From positions 12,903-76,902 of the forward strand of contig JBBAKL010000008.1 of NCBI GenBank assembly GCA_040403535.1: 64,000 bases of DNA, in the 5' to 3' direction. Below the pieces are notes generated by a model. It ran no database searches. It had not been told where the DNA came from and saw only the letters and a list, made by a program, of their open reading frames with translations. Below are positions 1 to 8,991 of this stretch, one piece after another (the stretch's first letter is position 1; each line of letters begins with the position of its first letter). This stretch comes from JAHEYG01 sp040403535. GTDB lineage: Bacteria; Bacteroidota; Bacteroidia; B-17B0; Aurantibacillaceae. The position numbers and the translations under genes were made by a program.

Positions 1-954
1 ACAGATAAAAAAAATACAGATGCACGGTTAATCGATTGGATGAATGATAATGATTCCATAAAAAACGGAAAAGGTGTTTTCCAGGGTTATAACAAAAGAA
101 AATTCAAGTATACATCAGGGCTTATTCAAAGTAACAGAAAGTTTTTAAAAGGTTATTTTGAATGTAAGTTTAAAGCGCCATCTGATAAAGGATTGTGGCC
201 AGCGTTTTGGTTATATGGCGGTTCGCCTAATGAGGAGATTGATATTATGGAATTGAAAGGAGAACGGGAGGATCAAACACATGTGGATACACATTGTCAG
301 GGTTGTGATGTGGTGAGAAATTTTATTGGGCAAAAGAAAAGTTTTGGAGGATGGATAAAACTGAACGGTGATTTAACTAAAGAATTCAATGTGGTTTCCG
401 CGTTATGGACAGATAAAGAGATCAAATTCTATTTAAATGGAAAATGTATTGCTGTTTCAAAAGTTAATTTTAATCAACCAAAACATATTGTTGCAAATAT
501 TGCTGTTGCAGACAATAACGGCCCGTTTCATCCGGGCCCACGGGAAGATGATAATAGTTTTGAGCCTTTTGTAATTGATTATATTAGAGCATGGACTTTA
601 GACGACATGCAGGCCGGAACAAATTCTGTTAACCCGTCTGATATGAATCCGCCGGCTTCAAAAACAAAAGCTAAAAATCATCCTAAAATGCTTTATGGTA
701 AAAAGAAAGATCATGTGAATGAGGGTATTTTTGTTTCGTTGCTTAATACCGATGACGGTAAGTTTAAAATATTCTGCAATGGGTTAAATAAAAAAGAAAC
801 TTATAAAGTGAAAGTGATTTTGGGAGATCAAATACTGTATGAAAAAGAAACGGATGAAACAGAATTAGGAATCCCCGTTGAGGGAATAGGCGGATTAAGA
901 ATTCAAGTGAATTATAAAGGAAAAACGGCGGAAAAAATCCTATATACCCGCTAA
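1..954 (+). CDS. Glycoside hydrolase family 16-like endo-glucanase, 5' end cut by window
   Basis: The frame is open from base 1, so the gene begins before the window and the first in-frame ATG at 40 is not the real start. The visible 317 codons show a GH16 beta-sandwich: a conserved SGLIQS segment, GLWPAFWLYG, and the catalytic EIDIME motif (ExDxxE) at nt 235-252, whose two Glu would be nucleophile and acid/base. GH16 enzymes cut beta-1,3 or mixed beta-glucans, agars or carrageenans; the substrate cannot be read here. After about nt 600 comes a Pro/Lys-rich linker and a C-terminal domain of about 85 residues that I do not recognise. It ends without an obvious T9SS sorting motif. The last 15 bases overlap the convergent gene at 940. 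Confidence 0.85.
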   Translation, partial: TDKKNTDARLIDWMNDNDSIKNGKGVFQGYNKRKFKYTSGLIQSNRKFLKGYFECKFKAPSDKGLWPAFWLYGGSPNEEIDIMELKGEREDQTHVDTHCQGCDVVRNFIGQKKSFGGWIKLNGDLTKEFNVVSALWTDKEIKFYLNGKCIAVSKVNFNQPKHIVANIAVADNNGPFHPGPREDDNSFEPFVIDYIRAWTLDDMQAGTNSVNPSDMNPPASKTKAKNHPKMLYGKKKDHVNEGIFVSLLNTDDGKFKIFCNGLNKKETYKVKVILGDQILYEKETDETELGIPVEGIGGLRIQVNYKGKTAEKILYTR

Positions 955-1884
955 AACTTTTGCGAGGTATTTTGAGAAAGCTGTGGAGCCGGCAGTGTTA
1001 AAATGCGCTACATCTTTATAGTACAAAGGATTGCTATAGATACTATCAGGACCAATAATTACTTTTCCCCATTTCTCGTATTTTGATTTAAATGCCGGTT
1101 CTTTGTTTACATTGCCATAGCTGGCGAGGTAAATAAAATTTAACTCAATATTTTGTTTTTCGCATAAACCATGAATTTTGTCAAGGTAAAAATCGCTGTA
1201 AACATATTCTAACGCTTGTGTATTAACACGACCTTTCTTAAATTTTAATTTTTCCTTTTCGTAAAAACCATCTAGTTCGGTTTTTGATAATACGCGATCG
1301 ATATTGTTCCAGCCATGTAGTTGAAGTTTCTCTTTATTTTTTTCAGCCTTGTCTAATTTTAAATTACATCTGGTATAATTCAAATTCATTAAAAAGTGAT
1401 CATAAATTTCAGAAAACACTTTTGCATTAAGCGCTTTTATGCCTTCTATGATTTCATTACTGTTTGCTAAATACGCATAGATCGGATGAGAGGTAGTGGA
1501 TTCGTCTGAACGTACCTCAAGAAAAATCTTTTTTATCTTGTTTTTAATAGCAAACTCATTGCAAAACAAATAATCAAGGTTTCGTCCAAAACGGCAATAG
1601 CCTGCATTGTACAGATGGATCTTTACAGTATCGCCTGCATTAAGGCTATCTTCTATTAAACCATCATTAATCCCATTCATGGTTTTTGAGGAGCCTACAA
1701 ACAGATAATCGATGTTATTGCAATCTGAATAAAGTTTTTTATAGAATAATTTACCACGGGCATCGCAATCGCCTTTAATGTAATTGTAATTGAATTCGCG
1801 GTTAGTCTGTTTAAAGAAAATAACCACAAGCATTACCAAAATTGGTAATGTAAAAAGTAATATTTTCTTTAAAAATAATTTCAT
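940..1884 (-). CDS. SGNH-like membrane-anchored protein, partner of the MBOAT acyltransferase
   Basis: A 314-residue protein with one N-terminal membrane segment (about residues 7-24) followed by an exported domain. GSSKT (residues 64-68) looks like an SGNH block I Ser, and DVAH (D291, H294) near the end looks like the block V Asp-His pair. This resembles the AlgJ/AlgX and DltD-like partners that accept acyl groups from an MBOAT protein and place them on an extracytoplasmic polymer. Its start codon overlaps the stop of the MBOAT gene upstream (TGATG), so the two are translationally coupled. The polymer and the acyl group are unknown; acetylation of an exopolysaccharide is the usual role of such pairs and is inferred. 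Confidence 0.7.
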   Translation of the reverse strand: MKLFLKKILLFTLPILVMLVVIFFKQTNREFNYNYIKGDCDARGKLFYKKLYSDCNNIDYLFVGSSKTMNGINDGLIEDSLNAGDTVKIHLYNAGYCRFGRNLDYLFCNEFAIKNKIKKIFLEVRSDESTTSHPIYAYLANSNEIIEGIKALNAKVFSEIYDHFLMNLNYTRCNLKLDKAEKNKEKLQLHGWNNIDRVLSKTELDGFYEKEKLKFKKGRVNTQALEYVYSDFYLDKIHGLCEKQNIELNFIYLASYGNVNKEPAFKSKYEKWGKVIIGPDSIYSNPLYYKDVAHFNTAGSTAFSKYLAKVLAGI

Positions 1885-3290
1885 CAGAACTGAAAATAAA
1901 TAAAGTTGGGTGTGTTATCGTAAACGCCTAACAATAAAATAATGATCACTGCATAATAATAAGCTGAATATCGAATGTATTTTTTTGAAAATATATTTTG
2001 AAAATAATCAGGCTTTAATTCATTTACACGCTCTATAATAAATATCAATGTTAAAGTGCTAAACAGTAAAAACAATTTAAGCGGACTAATTCCTAAAAAT
2101 ATTTTTATCAAAGAGCCATCTAATACAAATAAGTTTTTAATGACAGCATAAGCATCGCTCATACTAGCTGCTCTAAAAAATATTAAACCGAAAGCTACAA
2201 TTATAAAAGTGAAGAAGATTTTTATCGGTTTCGGAAAATCAAATTTGAAATTGAGCATTCGGTTTAGTGCCGATAAAATTCCGTGGTACAATCCCCAGGC
2301 AATAAATGTACGTGAAGCCCCATGCCATAAGCCTGAAATAGCGAATACAAAAATGATATTGAATGAAGTTCTTAATTTCCCCTTTTGGTTTCCGCCTAAG
2401 GGAATGTATAGGTAATCCCGGAACCAGGTGCTCAATGAAATATGTCTTCTTCTCCAAAACTCATTAATGTTTTGCGCGAAATAAGGATTGTTAAAGTTTT
2501 TAATTAATTCAAAACCAAATAAGCGCGCTACGCCTCTGGCTATATCGGTATATCCGCTAAAGTCGCAGTAAATCTGAAAGGTAAAACATAAAGTGGCAAT
2601 GATTAAATCAACACCATGATAGTTGTTTGGAAAACCAAAGCCTTTATCGGCGATTACCGCTAAATTATCTGCTAGAACTACTTTTTTTAAAAAGCCGAAT
2701 AAAATCAATTCTAATCCTTTTACTGCTTGCCGGTAATTAAAGTCACGTTTCACTTTAAACTGTACCATTAATCGATTGGCGCGCTCTATAGGACCGGATA
2801 ACATTTGCGGAAAGAAGCTGCTATAGCATAAATAGGTAAGCAGGTTTTTTTCGGCAGGAGCTGTTTTGCGATAAACATCAATGGTGTAAGCCATGGCCTG
2901 AAACGTATAAAAACTAATCCCTAACGGTAAAATGATTTGCAGTGTCAAACTATCCGGATTCATGCCAAATAGGTTGGCGAACTCAGTAGCAAAAAAATTG
3001 TAGTATTTAAAAAACAATAAAACACCTAAGTTTCCGCTGATGGAGAGAATCAAAAACAATTTGCGCTTACCCGGTTCTTCGCTCTTTTCTATTTTTTGTG
3101 CGGCGAAGTAATCAATTAAGGAAGTGCCAATAAACAGAAACAAAAATTTCCAGCTCCACCAGGCGTAGAAAAAATAACCTGCAATTAATAGTAATATATT
3201 CTGGCGAGTGCTATTTTTGTTGAATAATGACCAGTAGAGGGTAAAGACCACCAGCAGGAAAATAACAAACTCTATGGTATTAAAAATCAT
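1884..3290 (-). CDS. MBOAT-family O-acyltransferase (AlgI/DltB-like)
   Basis: A polytopic inner-membrane protein of 468 residues, the usual length for AlgI relatives. The family hallmarks are present: FWRRRHISLSTWFRDYLYIP with H283, and SGLWHGAS with the invariant catalytic His H323. MBOAT proteins of this branch move an acetyl (or D-alanyl) group across the membrane for modification of a surface polysaccharide. The gene is upstream of and overlaps the SGNH-like gene by one base, making a two-gene operon. The start ATG is 21 bp from the divergent helicase start at 3312, so the short gap must hold both promoters or the pair is read from further away. Confidence 0.88.
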   Translation of the reverse strand: MIFNTIEFVIFLLVVFTLYWSLFNKNSTRQNILLLIAGYFFYAWWSWKFLFLFIGTSLIDYFAAQKIEKSEEPGKRKLFLILSISGNLGVLLFFKYYNFFATEFANLFGMNPDSLTLQIILPLGISFYTFQAMAYTIDVYRKTAPAEKNLLTYLCYSSFFPQMLSGPIERANRLMVQFKVKRDFNYRQAVKGLELILFGFLKKVVLADNLAVIADKGFGFPNNYHGVDLIIATLCFTFQIYCDFSGYTDIARGVARLFGFELIKNFNNPYFAQNINEFWRRRHISLSTWFRDYLYIPLGGNQKGKLRTSFNIIFVFAISGLWHGASRTFIAWGLYHGILSALNRMLNFKFDFPKPIKIFFTFIIVAFGLIFFRAASMSDAYAVIKNLFVLDGSLIKIFLGISPLKLFLLFSTLTLIFIIERVNELKPDYFQNIFSKKYIRYSAYYYAVIIILLLGVYDNTPNFIYFQF

Positions 3291-3311
3291 TTCAGGCTAT
3301 TAAACAAATAT

Positions 3312-5246
3312 ATGGATTCACCCTCAATTGCACATTTAAAATTATTGAAGGAATTGCTTTTAATTGAGCGTGAAGAAGATTTTTTTCAGTATAAGGAACA
3401 ATTTTTAAAAGCGAATATTGAAACCCGCCGTAAAAATGGCGTTACCTGGTATCCTATTCAGATTTTGAATCAGGAATTGGGTTATGGTGACCTTCTTCAA
3501 CTAGAAGTAGAACGCACGACGCACTTAGATGAACCGCACCAGTTTGGTACCGGAAAAAATGTAACCTTGTTTAGTAATAAGGAAAAGGATGAGACTTATG
3601 AAGTGGTAGGCACCATTAAGCGTTCGGGTAAAAATAAAATGCTCATCATTTTACATAGTGAAGAATTACCGGAATGGGCCTACGACGGGAAATTAGGCAT
3701 CAACATCCAGTTTGATGATAATAGCTATACCGAAATGCAAAAGGCTTTGGATATAGCTATTAATGCGCGTAATTGCAAAACCGCAGAACTCAGAGAAATA
3801 TTACAGGGAGAAATAAAACCGTCCTTTGAAAGACCGGATGAATCAATTTTGATTCCTAATTTAAATTTATCGCAAAACAGAGCCATTCGACACGTCTTAT
3901 CGGCAAACGATGTTGCGGTAATTCATGGTCCGCCGGGTACCGGTAAAACCACCACATTGGTACAAGCCATTCGCTTAACATTACAAACCGAGAAGCAAGT
4001 TTTAGTATGCGCGCCAACAAATACGGCAGTTGATTTACTTACTGAAAAATTATTAGAACAAGGGGTGAATGTGTTGCGGGTTGGACATCCGGCGCGAATT
4101 TCGGAGGAATTAATAAATACTTCGGTTGACGGGCAAGTACAAAATCATCAATATTATAAAGACATAAAAAATTTACGTCGTAATGCTGAAGAATATTTTA
4201 GAATGGCCGGTAAACACAAGAGAGTGTTTGGCAGGGAAGAAGCAGCGAATAGAGCCATGTATTACGCGGAAGCAAAAAATTGCATCAAAGAAGCGCGTTT
4301 ACTGGAGGAGCATGTAGTGAATTCTTTATTTGAAGAAGCGCAAGTGATATGTTGCACGCCTGTAACATCAACCAATAGGGCATTGCAAAAGAAAACCTTT
4401 CGCACCTTGTTTTTTGATGAAGCATCTCAGGCATTGGAGCCAATGGTTTGGATTCCTTTATTGAAGTGCGACAGAGTCATTTTTAGTGGCGACCATTTTC
4501 AATTACCGCCTGTTGTAAAAAGTATTAAAGCAAAAGGCCAAGGATTGGATATAACCATGCTGGACAGATGCATTAAATTAGATGGTGTTTCGAGTTTGTT
4601 GACACGTCAATACCGTATGCACAATGCCATTATGTGTTTTAGCAATTCATATTTCTACAATAACGAATTGGAAGCAGACATAACTGTGAAAGAAGCCTTA
4701 TTAGATGCTACTTCCGATTCGGAATTATTGTCTACTCCGGTTGAATTGATTGACACAGCAGGTTGTAGTTTTGATGAAGTGCAAAATACGGAGACATTAA
4801 GTTTGTGTAATCCGGGTGAGGCGGAGGTAGTATTTAAGCATTTAAATTTATTATTGGAACAGTACGTGCACTCGTATCCCGAGCAAAAAATAAGTGTTGG
4901 TATTATATCGCCATATAAAGAGCAAATTGAATTACTGACGGAAAAATTAAAAGAGTACGATTACAGTGAAAAGCCCGTACCTCATGTATCGGTAAAAACA
5001 ATTGACGGGTTTCAGGGAGAAGAGCGGGATGTGATTTACATATCATTAGTGAGAAGTAATGCGAATAGTGAGATTGGATTTTTAAGTGATATACGTAGGA
5101 TGAATGTTGCCTTAACACGCGCCAGAAAAAAACTGGTAGTCATAATGGACACCTCTACCATTGGCAATCATCCCTTTTACAAATCGTTTATTGAGTATTG
5201 CGAGAAAAATAATTTTTACAAATCAGCCTGGGAGTTTTTGTATTAA
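3312..5246 (+). CDS. Superfamily 1 helicase, Upf1/SMUBP2-like
   Basis: A 644-residue protein with an N-terminal beta-barrel-type region (about 1-185) and two RecA-like domains. Motifs seen in order: Walker A GPPGTGKT (206-213), CAPTNTAVD (Ia), FDEASQ (II, the DEAx form of SF1), GDHFQLPPV (III), RQYRMH (IV), DGFQGEERDVI (V) and NVALTRAR (VI). This set defines the SF1B Upf1/IGHMBP2 group, 5'-3' helicases on DNA or RNA. Bacterial members are common in Bacteroidota, but their physiological role is poorly known. It stands alone between divergent and convergent neighbours and is followed by a strong hairpin at 5251-5274. There is no nuclease or other fused domain. Confidence 0.88.
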   Translation: MDSPSIAHLKLLKELLLIEREEDFFQYKEQFLKANIETRRKNGVTWYPIQILNQELGYGDLLQLEVERTTHLDEPHQFGTGKNVTLFSNKEKDETYEVVGTIKRSGKNKMLIILHSEELPEWAYDGKLGINIQFDDNSYTEMQKALDIAINARNCKTAELREILQGEIKPSFERPDESILIPNLNLSQNRAIRHVLSANDVAVIHGPPGTGKTTTLVQAIRLTLQTEKQVLVCAPTNTAVDLLTEKLLEQGVNVLRVGHPARISEELINTSVDGQVQNHQYYKDIKNLRRNAEEYFRMAGKHKRVFGREEAANRAMYYAEAKNCIKEARLLEEHVVNSLFEEAQVICCTPVTSTNRALQKKTFRTLFFDEASQALEPMVWIPLLKCDRVIFSGDHFQLPPVVKSIKAKGQGLDITMLDRCIKLDGVSSLLTRQYRMHNAIMCFSNSYFYNNELEADITVKEALLDATSDSELLSTPVELIDTAGCSFDEVQNTETLSLCNPGEAEVVFKHLNLLLEQYVHSYPEQKISVGIISPYKEQIELLTEKLKEYDYSEKPVPHVSVKTIDGFQGEERDVIYISLVRSNANSEIGFLSDIRRMNVALTRARKKLVVIMDTSTIGNHPFYKSFIEYCEKNNFYKSAWEFLY

Positions 5247-5250
5247 AAAC

Positions 5251-5274
5251 AAAAGCCCTCATTTGAGGGCTTTT
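5251..5274. terminator. Bidirectional rho-independent terminator
   Basis: A perfect 11-bp inverted repeat (arms 5251-5261 and 5264-5274) with A-rich and T-rich flanks sits between the helicase gene and the convergent PD40 gene. It can stop transcripts from both sides. Confidence 0.85.
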
Positions 5275-5293
5275 ATATAGAATTTTTTAAAAT

Positions 5294-6910
5294 TTATTTC
5301 TTCAACATTACATCTTTAACAAGAGAGTAAGTTTCTTTTGCGCCTAATTTTAATTCAACCACTTCAACAGCATCTTTAAATCCTTTTTTCTTAACTGTAA
5401 TAGTATATTTTAATCCGCCTTTTAAAGTAATAAAATATTCACCGTTCTCATTAGTTGCTGTGCTGCCAACTTTGTTTCCGCTTTCGTCTGCAAACTCTAC
5501 ATCTGCTTCTGCTAAGCCATATCCTTCGTACCCATCACGGATGGTTCCTTTTAAAATGCTTAAGCCATTGTTAGATTTTACTTTTCCGTCTTTTTCCAAA
5601 ACAGCGTAATTACTTAGGTCAACTTTGTAAATATCGCTCTCACCTAAACCACCATCTCTGTTACTTGCAAAATAACCGGTTTGCGCATCGGCACTTACCA
5701 CAAATGGTCCGTCGCGTTTTTCGGTATTTATAGGGTAACCTAAATTAACAGGCTTGCTCCATTTACCATTATCAAAAACGGTTTTAAAAATATCGTAATC
5801 ACCCATTGAGCCGCTGCCGTTAGAGCAGAAGAATAAGGTTTTTCCATCCGGTGCTAAAAACAAACCAACTTCATCCATTGGTGAGTTAATTTCTGTTCCT
5901 AAATTAACCGGCTTGCCCCATTCACGTTTGCTAATGCGTTCTGCCATCCAGATATCGGAATTGCCACTACCGCCGGGACGTTCACTGGTAAAGAATATTT
6001 TTTTGCCGTCAGGAGAAATACAAGCGCCGCCTTCCCAATAGGTAGTATTAATAGGCTTAGCCATGTTTTCGGGCGTACGCCATTTGTTGTTAACTATCTT
6101 CGACACATAGATGTCACCGCCGCGCGATTGTGGATCTTTTAAATCATTTTTGTAAATGAAAATCTGCTTTCCATCAGCAGAGATGGAAGTACAAGCATCG
6201 TGCGCGTCTGTGTTAATGGAGCCTGGTACACCATCGGCCGTACGCCATTTTTTTGATACCGTATCAAACTCAGAATAATAAATATCCTGAAAGTATTTAC
6301 CATCACCTTCAACATCTTTAGGAGAATTGGTAGTTTCAGGTCGACGGGTATTAAATACTAAACGCATTCCGTCGGCTGAGATAGCCGGAGACTGTTCGTC
6401 GTATTGACTGTTGATTTCAGGGCCCATGTTCTCAATTTTTACATCAAGAGGAGATGCTAATAAGGTTTTTGCCGTATTACACTGACCAAGGTAGATTAAA
6501 GCGTCTTCTTCTTCCAATTCCTTAGATGTGGCTTTAGCTTTGTAAGCTTCATAGTTGCTAATAGCGTCATCGTATTTATTTTGCTTTTGATAAATGCGGC
6601 CTAAATACAACATCGTTTCATATTTCACATCTTTACTCTCTTTGGCTTTGTTAAAGTGTTCAAAAGCTTTATCGTATTCTTTTAATGTAAAATGGCATAA
6701 TCCAACATAGTGAAGTACCATTGGGTCGTTTGGATTTTTTGTTAAAACCTCTTTATATAAGTTTAAGGCTTCAACTATTTGTCCGCCAAGGAATTTTTGT
6801 TTTGCTAGCGCAATTTTTACCTGATCCCCAGCATCTATAGGTGCTGCTTTAAGGGTGACTGATGAAATAAATAAAGTGAAGACTAAAAAAAGTAAGATTT
6901 TGCTTTTCAT
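5294..6910 (-). CDS. Secreted TPR + PD40 beta-propeller + carboxypeptidase-regulatory-like protein
   Basis: A signal peptide (about residues 1-22) leads into TPR-like helices (about 25-150). A run of WD40-like PD40 repeats follows (about 160-440), with blades recognisable by SADG/SPDGK and FFTSERPGG-type strands. The last region (about 455-535) is a carboxypeptidase-regulatory-like beta-sandwich. The same order of domains occurs in PorE of the type IX secretion system and in many Bacteroidota envelope proteins, but those carry a C-terminal OmpA peptidoglycan-binding domain. This protein stops before one, and the reading frame ends cleanly with Lys-Lys. It is most likely a periplasmic or surface scaffold; the partner is unknown. 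Confidence 0.75.
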   Translation of the reverse strand: MKSKILLFLVFTLFISSVTLKAAPIDAGDQVKIALAKQKFLGGQIVEALNLYKEVLTKNPNDPMVLHYVGLCHFTLKEYDKAFEHFNKAKESKDVKYETMLYLGRIYQKQNKYDDAISNYEAYKAKATSKELEEEDALIYLGQCNTAKTLLASPLDVKIENMGPEINSQYDEQSPAISADGMRLVFNTRRPETTNSPKDVEGDGKYFQDIYYSEFDTVSKKWRTADGVPGSINTDAHDACTSISADGKQIFIYKNDLKDPQSRGGDIYVSKIVNNKWRTPENMAKPINTTYWEGGACISPDGKKIFFTSERPGGSGNSDIWMAERISKREWGKPVNLGTEINSPMDEVGLFLAPDGKTLFFCSNGSGSMGDYDIFKTVFDNGKWSKPVNLGYPINTEKRDGPFVVSADAQTGYFASNRDGGLGESDIYKVDLSNYAVLEKDGKVKSNNGLSILKGTIRDGYEGYGLAEADVEFADESGNKVGSTATNENGEYFITLKGGLKYTITVKKKGFKDAVEVVELKLGAKETYSLVKDVMLKK

Positions 6911-7004
6911 TATAATAATATTACCTAGTAAAAATAAAAAATAAATTTATAAATTAGAGTTAAAATTAAATAAATAGCTATATTTAGATTAATAAATAGC
7001 AAGT

Positions 7005-7361
7005 ATGAAAAAGTTAGTTGTATTGTTTTTTCTAGTATTTACAATTGTATCGTGTGAAAATAAAGTAGGTTTACCCCCAGAGACCGTTCCTGCATCTTCA
7101 AACACTACGCCAAGTGCTTGTGATACCATTAAATTCTCAAAACACATTCAGCCGATTTTAAGTGCTTACAATTGCACAAGTTGCCACAGTTCTACACCGG
7201 ATTTTACTACCTATGCAGGAACTAAAGCCAAGGTGGATGATGGTTCTTTTAAGAACAGGTTTTTAGTTGTAAAAGACATGCCTCAAGGTGGCCCGCAAAT
7301 ATCAGCTGCAGATTTAGCTATTGTACAATGTTGGTTAGATAAAGGAGCTCCTAATAACTAA
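7005..7361 (+). CDS. Small cytochrome c-like lipoprotein
   Basis: A 118-residue protein with a lipoprotein signal ending at Cys17 (IVSC). A CxxCH haem c motif, CTSCH (C57, C60, H61), follows. The remainder (PDFTTYAG, then a C-terminal CWLDKGAPNN) resembles the short cytochrome domains often attached to Bacteroidota surface proteins, where the segment ends in (I/L)DxGAP. The same ending appears in the N-terminal domain of the protein at 25909-27336. It probably binds one haem in the periplasm or on the outer membrane; the electron partner is unknown. It overlaps the convergent kdsB gene by 4 bp. Confidence 0.7.
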   Translation: MKKLVVLFFLVFTIVSCENKVGLPPETVPASSNTTPSACDTIKFSKHIQPILSAYNCTSCHSSTPDFTTYAGTKAKVDDGSFKNRFLVVKDMPQGGPQISAADLAIVQCWLDKGAPNN

Positions 7362-8110
7362 TTTTCAAGACCCATCAGTTTTATTACTTTTTCAACATCT
7401 TCAGGCGTGTCGATGCAATGGCTGTCATGAAGCGTTTCTGCACACTTTATTTTAAGGCCGTTCTCAAGCCAGCGTAGTTGTTCGAGTGACTCAGCTTTTT
7501 CAAGAGATGAAGGTAACATGGTAGTTACTTTTTCCAAAATATCATTTCGGTAAGCATACATACCAACATGCCGGTAATAATTAAAGTGTTTATGCCAGTC
7601 TTTTTCATCAACGCCTTTAATAAAAGGTATAACCATCCGGCTAAAGTATAATGCTTCGTTGTTGTTGTTAAGGGTAATTTTTACCTCGCCTTTATCAAAG
7701 AGCACATCGTAGCTGTTACATTTAATCATCAAGGTTGCTAACTCGGTATTACCATCACAAATTGAGGCTAACAAGTCAATTTGACCCGGGTCAATAAAAG
7801 GTTCATCACCCTGGATGTTTATGATGTAATCGAAGTCGGAATTAGTTTTTTTATAAGCTTCAAAACATCGATCTGTTCCGCTTGGGTGATCAGGGTACGT
7901 AACAACAACTTTTGCTCCAAACGATTGGGCATGTTCTGCAATTCTCTGGTCATCTGTAGCAATAACCACTTCGGTTAATTTTAGGGATTTCTTTGATTGT
8001 TCGTAAACGCGCTGGAGCATGCTTTTTCCCATTATATTGATTAATGGCTTGCCCGGAAAGCGGGTAGAGGCAAATCGAGCAGGGATTATTCCTAAAATTT
8101 TCATGGACAT
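7358..8110 (-). CDS. kdsB: 3-deoxy-manno-octulosonate cytidylyltransferase
   Basis: CMP-Kdo synthetase: it activates Kdo with CTP before transfer to lipid A. The 250 residues match the usual length (about 248). The N-terminal nucleotide-binding signature IPARFASTRFPGKPL lies at residues 9-23, and VVIATDD, NIQGDEPFI and the RHVGMYAYR region are typical. Two in-frame ATGs exist, at 8110 and 8104; the second (MKILG) matches family starts better. A KdsC-like phosphatase and an unusual transaldolase-CBS protein lie just beyond on the same strand, so this is a lipopolysaccharide-core neighbourhood, although the DUF1571-like gene on the other strand separates kdsB from them. Confidence 0.93.
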   Translation of the reverse strand: MSMKILGIIPARFASTRFPGKPLINIMGKSMLQRVYEQSKKSLKLTEVVIATDDQRIAEHAQSFGAKVVVTYPDHPSGTDRCFEAYKKTNSDFDYIINIQGDEPFIDPGQIDLLASICDGNTELATLMIKCNSYDVLFDKGEVKITLNNNNEALYFSRMVIPFIKGVDEKDWHKHFNYYRHVGMYAYRNDILEKVTTMLPSSLEKAESLEQLRWLENGLKIKCAETLHDSHCIDTPEDVEKVIKLMGLEN

Positions 8111-8151
8111 GGTACTGAATTTAAAACTATGGATTAAATTTATACAATATT

Positions 8152-8991
8152 TTGCTCCGACGCATTCTCATATTCACTTTTTTTCTTTGGAACTATAATT
8201 GCTGGTCGCAACACTTGTATCCTGCCCGGCTAATTGCTGAAATGCTGGATTCAATTCAGCATATTAAAACGGTACGTTTTAAAGTAAAAGCCATAGAAAG
8301 GGTTGAGCATGGTTTTTCAGCTTCGGTTTCCGAATCAAAATTAATACCTAAGCCGCGACAATTGTATTTTGTAAATAAAGAGAAAAAACTGGAAATTCTT
8401 TATGTTACCGGAAAGCACGAAAACAAGGCTGTTGTAAAACCACACGTGTTTCCATACGTGACATTAATGTTAAATCCCTCTGGAAATTTAATGCGGAAGA
8501 ATCAGCATTATACCATTCACGAATTGGGGTTTGATTTTATTGGAAGAACCATTGCTTTAGCAGTCAGTAAAGAGAAAAACGAAATGTTTAAGTCGCTTAC
8601 TTATTACGGTAAGCACGAGAAAAACGGATATAATTGTCATATGGTTGTATATGAGTCGTCAGAATTTAATTTTTTTAATTATACAGTCGTAAAAAAGGAA
8701 ACAGTAACAGGGATTGCGGGTAAGTTTAATGTGAATGATTATTTACTTCGTGTAAAAAACAATTTGTTTAATGACTTCGGTTACATAAAAGAAGGAACAG
8801 TGCTGCAAATACCAAATTATTATTGTAAAAGAGCGATATTATATATTGATGAAAAAACAATGATTCCGGTGAGCGTAAGTGTTTATGATGAAGGCGGGTT
8901 GTTTGAGTGTTACGACTTTTATGATATTATCTTGAATAAACCTATCGATCCGGAAGAGTTTAGCAGGAATTACAAGGAATATCATTTTTAA
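8152..8991 (+). CDS. Secreted DUF1571-like protein, TTG start
   Basis: A 279-residue protein with an N-terminal signal sequence (LIFTFFLWNYNCWSQ, about residues 6-20) and no further membrane segment. The middle contains an NxxGNLMRKNQHYTIHELGFD stretch that I associate with the DUF1571 family of Bacteroidota envelope proteins; the function of that family is unknown to me. There is no in-frame ATG: reading upstream from TTG at 8152 meets a stop at 8122, so TTG (or the ATT just before it) must be the start. The gene ends 4 bp inside the convergent KdsC-like gene. It may be a lipoprotein-type carrier by analogy with LolA-like folds, but this is only a guess. Confidence 0.65.
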   Translation: MLRRILIFTFFLWNYNCWSQHLYPARLIAEMLDSIQHIKTVRFKVKAIERVEHGFSASVSESKLIPKPRQLYFVNKEKKLEILYVTGKHENKAVVKPHVFPYVTLMLNPSGNLMRKNQHYTIHELGFDFIGRTIALAVSKEKNEMFKSLTYYGKHEKNGYNCHMVVYESSEFNFFNYTVVKKETVTGIAGKFNVNDYLLRVKNNLFNDFGYIKEGTVLQIPNYYCKRAILYIDEKTMIPVSVSVYDEGGLFECYDFYDIILNKPIDPEEFSRNYKEYHF

